From an uncultured Armatimonadota bacterium (GTDB lineage: Bacteria; Armatimonadota; Armatimonadia; Armatimonadales; Armatimonadaceae), in the NCBI GenBank assembly GCA_903915615.1, contig CAIWTR010000653.1, forward strand, positions 1 through 7,096: DNA of 7,096 nucleotides. The letters are read 5' to 3'. Both the position numbers and the translations under genes were made by a program. The notes below the pieces were generated by a model, which saw nothing but the letters and a program-made list of their open reading frames with translations, was not told where the DNA came from and searched no databases. Within the stretch, counting starts at the first letter, position 1, and each line of letters begins with the position of its first letter. This document shows, in pieces, positions 4,818 to 7,096 of the stretch.

Positions 4818-7096
4818 CTAATTCCATTCTCTCTGTTTGGTCATGATGGTTTTCCATCCAGCAGGTGCCTTCAATGTTCGCTTGTAGCCTAAGTCTGTCT
4901 TTTTCCATGAGATGGTTACCATGCCACCCGGAACAGGAACGCTGCCTGAACACCATGGGATTTCACTCAACGAAGGCACAACATAGACACGCTTTGTCAC
5001 ATGGTCAACCTTGGCGATGCCGACGACATCCCGAAGCATCATTACGGCGACATGACTCGCAAACCCATGGTTGCAGCTTGCACTGGCATCTGTGTTTTCC
5101 CAGAGGGTTCCCGTCCGCTCAGCCATGTAGCCGAAATAAGCGGCAGATTCATTTAGAATTTGGGTAATCATCCCAGCCCGAGATAGCACTTCAATCCTCA
5201 AGTAATTGCCAATGAACGCATTGGAAATGTGTATCTCAGGTTGGACCTTTTTGACATCCCGTTTTGGGCCAAACTCAGATGTCAGTGTTCGCCACAGCTC
5301 AGGACGTGACTTTGGAGTTGCGATATTGAAGAAGAATGCGTAGTACTGGCACGTTTCGCTACGATTTCGAGTGACGTCGAGCGAACCATTTGGTGTTCGG
5401 ATGGCATTGTCCACATACCAGGTTCCATCAAAGCTTAGTTCGTTTATGACATCGCGAAGCTTGTCCGCCTGACGTTTCCACACCTGGTTTCCGTAGAGCT
5501 CTGCCGCTGCATCTAATGCACCAGCAAAGAGCATATTGGATGGAAAGTTAACATCCTGGACGAAGTCATTTGCTTTGCTCCACTCAACAAAGACCCAGGA
5601 GGGGACCTTCTCGAGAAGCCCACGGTCGTTCTGATAGCGCTCAAACCATTTGAAAAGCTTTTCAACACGAGGCCGTAGTGCCGAAATCAGTTTTGGCGAA
5701 CCGCCACGCTCCTTGAACTCGCGCAGCTGGACGACAAACCAAAGGGCCCAGTTTGCGATGAAAACACCATCGTTGTGGTCGCTCGGATAGCACATCGGAA
5801 GCATCCCATCGGGGATGAAAGCAAACGACTGTGGAAGGGCATAGTTTTCGAGGAAAGCCGTTTCGATTTTTTGATGACCGCTTAGCAGATGGCCGGTACG
5901 TGCACTCCAAAAGCTGTCACAGAGCCACCCAGCGCGCTCACGGCTTGGACAATCCATAAAGATATCAACGGCATTTTGGCGATAGGTTTGTCGTGCTGCT
6001 TCAAAAATCTCCTTGAGCATATCGTCTGGACAGTCGAACATTGCTTTGTCAGCATCCGGACACGCAAGCTCACGAACAAACAAGCTGCCAAAGTCAAGCG
6101 GTCCATTGGTCGCTGCGACCTTTAGGTAGCGGAATGTGTAAGGCTCGAATGTTTCAAAGGAATACTCACCAGCCTCAAAGTTGACTTCGACAATGTTCGC
6201 ACAACCAAGTCGCTTGTCATCTACATCACCGTCGGTGAGGAGCTCATCGAAGAGCAGATTTAAGGTAGCGGCGGCCTTGCTCTTGAGGTTGAGCCCAATA
6301 AATCCGGTGATGTTTTTTCCAAAATCGATGATCTGAAAGGTGTCGCGTTGCAGCGATGTCCAGTCATCGACGTATGGCGCAGCAATATCTTGAATCTGAA
6401 CAGATTTTCGTTGTTGCCATTCCGTTGTGACAACCAAGGGGATGTCCTGTTCCCGGAAGCCCTTTAGTTTCGAGCTGATCTGCGTGAGAGAGCGGTCCTT
6501 CCAAACACGTTGCGGAATCGTCGGCGCCAGCTTTCCAGCGGCAACATAGCGGCTTGGAGTCAGCTTGTCAAACATCGGAAGTGGCGCGATGGCATCTATG
6601 AACTTTATGCCGCTCTGCCCGATGTAAACGCCAGCATCGGCTATCGGAATTCCGTTGGTTTTCCAGTCATCACTGCCGGGCCGCAGTGTCCAAATCTCAG
6701 TAAATGGCCGCTGAAAGGAATAGCGCTGTACCCGCTGGGCACGTTCATTCCGCTGCGACATCACGAGTGGGTCCCGCCCAGAAGCTAAAATGACCCTTTC
6801 ATTTAAGGTGACTTCAAATGCCAGAAACGATGGTGCATCCAATGTGTAAAACGAGTTGACGTTATAGCCAGCGACCTCAACTGCAATGAGGTTTACACCT
6901 GCTGTGCACTTACGTGCGAGGTCCCAATCATCGATGCGATGAAAACCATGTGGGCCACGGCTCGGTCCGTTTCCTATAAATTTTCCATTGAGAAAGACAC
7001 GGTAGCGGGTCATCCCAGCAATCCGCAGGCGTAACCGGCCGCTGGTTTGAAGCTTTGCTAATCTAAACTCAGCCGTCGTTGCAACAATGATGTTCT
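4818..7096 (-). CDS. Alpha-L-rhamnosidase, GH78-type (N-terminus beyond window edge)
   Basis: GH78 enzymes remove terminal alpha-L-rhamnose from plant glycosides, pectic side chains or bacterial polysaccharides by an inverting mechanism. The frame stays open to the right edge, with about 758 codons visible. An ATG at 7013 is internal, since the 27 codons before it read on naturally (LRLRIAGMTRYRVFLNGKFI). Early residues form a beta-sandwich of the Bac_rhamnosid_N type (FLNGKFIGNGPSRGPHGF). A second beta-rich region (IIDFGKNITGFIGLNL) leads into the six-hairpin catalytic barrel. DCPSRERAGWLCD (5916-5954) has Asp, Glu and Asp at the spacing I recall for catalytic-site residues of the Bacillus enzyme BsRhaB, and GTLWENTD (Glu codon 5097-5099) fits the proposed general base. 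A C-terminal beta domain follows (VYVVPSLSEIPWCSGSVPVPGG). A secretion signal cannot be judged because the N-terminus is missing. Substrate is not predictable. apt begins 2 nt after the stop. Confidence 0.92.
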   Translation of the reverse strand, partial: NIIVATTAEFRLAKLQTSGRLRLRIAGMTRYRVFLNGKFIGNGPSRGPHGFHRIDDWDLARKCTAGVNLIAVEVAGYNVNSFYTLDAPSFLAFEVTLNERVILASGRDPLVMSQRNERAQRVQRYSFQRPFTEIWTLRPGSDDWKTNGIPIADAGVYIGQSGIKFIDAIAPLPMFDKLTPSRYVAAGKLAPTIPQRVWKDRSLTQISSKLKGFREQDIPLVVTTEWQQRKSVQIQDIAAPYVDDWTSLQRDTFQIIDFGKNITGFIGLNLKSKAAATLNLLFDELLTDGDVDDKRLGCANIVEVNFEAGEYSFETFEPYTFRYLKVAATNGPLDFGSLFVRELACPDADKAMFDCPDDMLKEIFEAARQTYRQNAVDIFMDCPSRERAGWLCDSFWSARTGHLLSGHQKIETAFLENYALPQSFAFIPDGMLPMCYPSDHNDGVFIANWALWFVVQLREFKERGGSPKLISALRPRVEKLFKWFERYQNDRGLLEKVPSWVFVEWSKANDFVQDVNFPSNMLFAGALDAAAELYGNQVWKRQADKLRDVINELSFDGTWYVDNAIRTPNGSLDVTRNRSETCQYYAFFFNIATPKSRPELWRTLTSEFGPKRDVKKVQPEIHISNAFIGNYLRIEVLSRAGMITQILNESAAYFGYMAERTGTLWENTDASASCNHGFASHVAVMMLRDVVGIAKVDHVTKRVYVVPSLSEIPWCSGSVPVPGGMVTISWKKTDLGYKRTLKAPAGWKTIMTKQREWN

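Noticed and set aside
4816..4956. N-terminal extension of apt by up to 47 codons into the rhamnosidase gene
   Set aside because: The extra residues do not resemble any Apt, lie wholly within the 3' end of the rhamnosidase frame, and the normal Apt N-terminus begins at 4815 or 4827.
4818..7013. Complete rhamnosidase starting at the ATG at 7013
   Set aside because: The frame remains open for 27 more codons to the window edge, and those codons read as the expected beta-strand leading into the N-terminal domain, so this ATG is internal.
1..7096. Possible tRNA genes, CRISPR arrays, insertion sequences or prophage genes
   Set aside because: I saw no regularly spaced repeats, no transposase or integrase motifs and no cloverleaf-like segment. 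The only non-coding stretches are 176 bp or shorter.

Overview
This is an ordinary-looking bacterial chromosomal segment. It holds eight protein-coding genes, two of them cut by the window edges, in three transcription blocks. I see no tRNA, rRNA, CRISPR array, insertion sequence or phage gene. Base composition looks close to balanced, and codon use looks alike from gene to gene. The core bacterial genes mnmE and apt, together with a large GH78-type alpha-L-rhamnosidase, suggest a free-living heterotroph that can attack rhamnose-containing glycans. Several starts lack a strong Shine-Dalgarno sequence, and one gene appears to start with TTG. The phylum cannot be decided from this window.

Block 1 (1-1993, minus strand) reads right to left. 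It starts with a small single-pass membrane protein, followed 5 nt later by a zinc-ribbon protein with two membrane segments. mnmE, the tRNA-modification GTPase, comes next; its TTG start overlaps the stop of the zinc-ribbon gene, and its last few residues lie beyond the left edge. The tight packing points to one operon with translational coupling into mnmE.

Block 2 (2108-3350, plus strand) is divergent from block 1 across a 114-bp spacer that contains several short inverted repeats. Its first gene encodes a probable membrane anti-sigma-like protein: an H-x3-C-x2-C zinc motif, one membrane helix, and a long low-complexity outer tail. No sigma factor gene lies beside it. The second gene encodes a 98-residue protein with paired Cys knuckles, of unknown function.

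Block 3 (3527-7096, minus strand) converges on block 2 and reads right to left: alpha-L-rhamnosidase (start outside the window), apt (adenine phosphoribosyltransferase), and a Nif3/DUF34 dinuclear-metal protein. apt starts 2 nt after the rhamnosidase stop, and the Nif3 gene overlaps apt by 4 nt (ATGA). The three are therefore probably co-transcribed, although the rhamnosidase has no obvious link to purine salvage. The 176-bp convergent spacer holds a weak terminator candidate and a short tandem repeat.

No clearly new biological system was found. The items most worth a second look are the orphan anti-sigma-like gene with its divergent spacer, the unassigned zinc-ribbon proteins beside it, and the rhamnosidase-apt-nif3 linkage.
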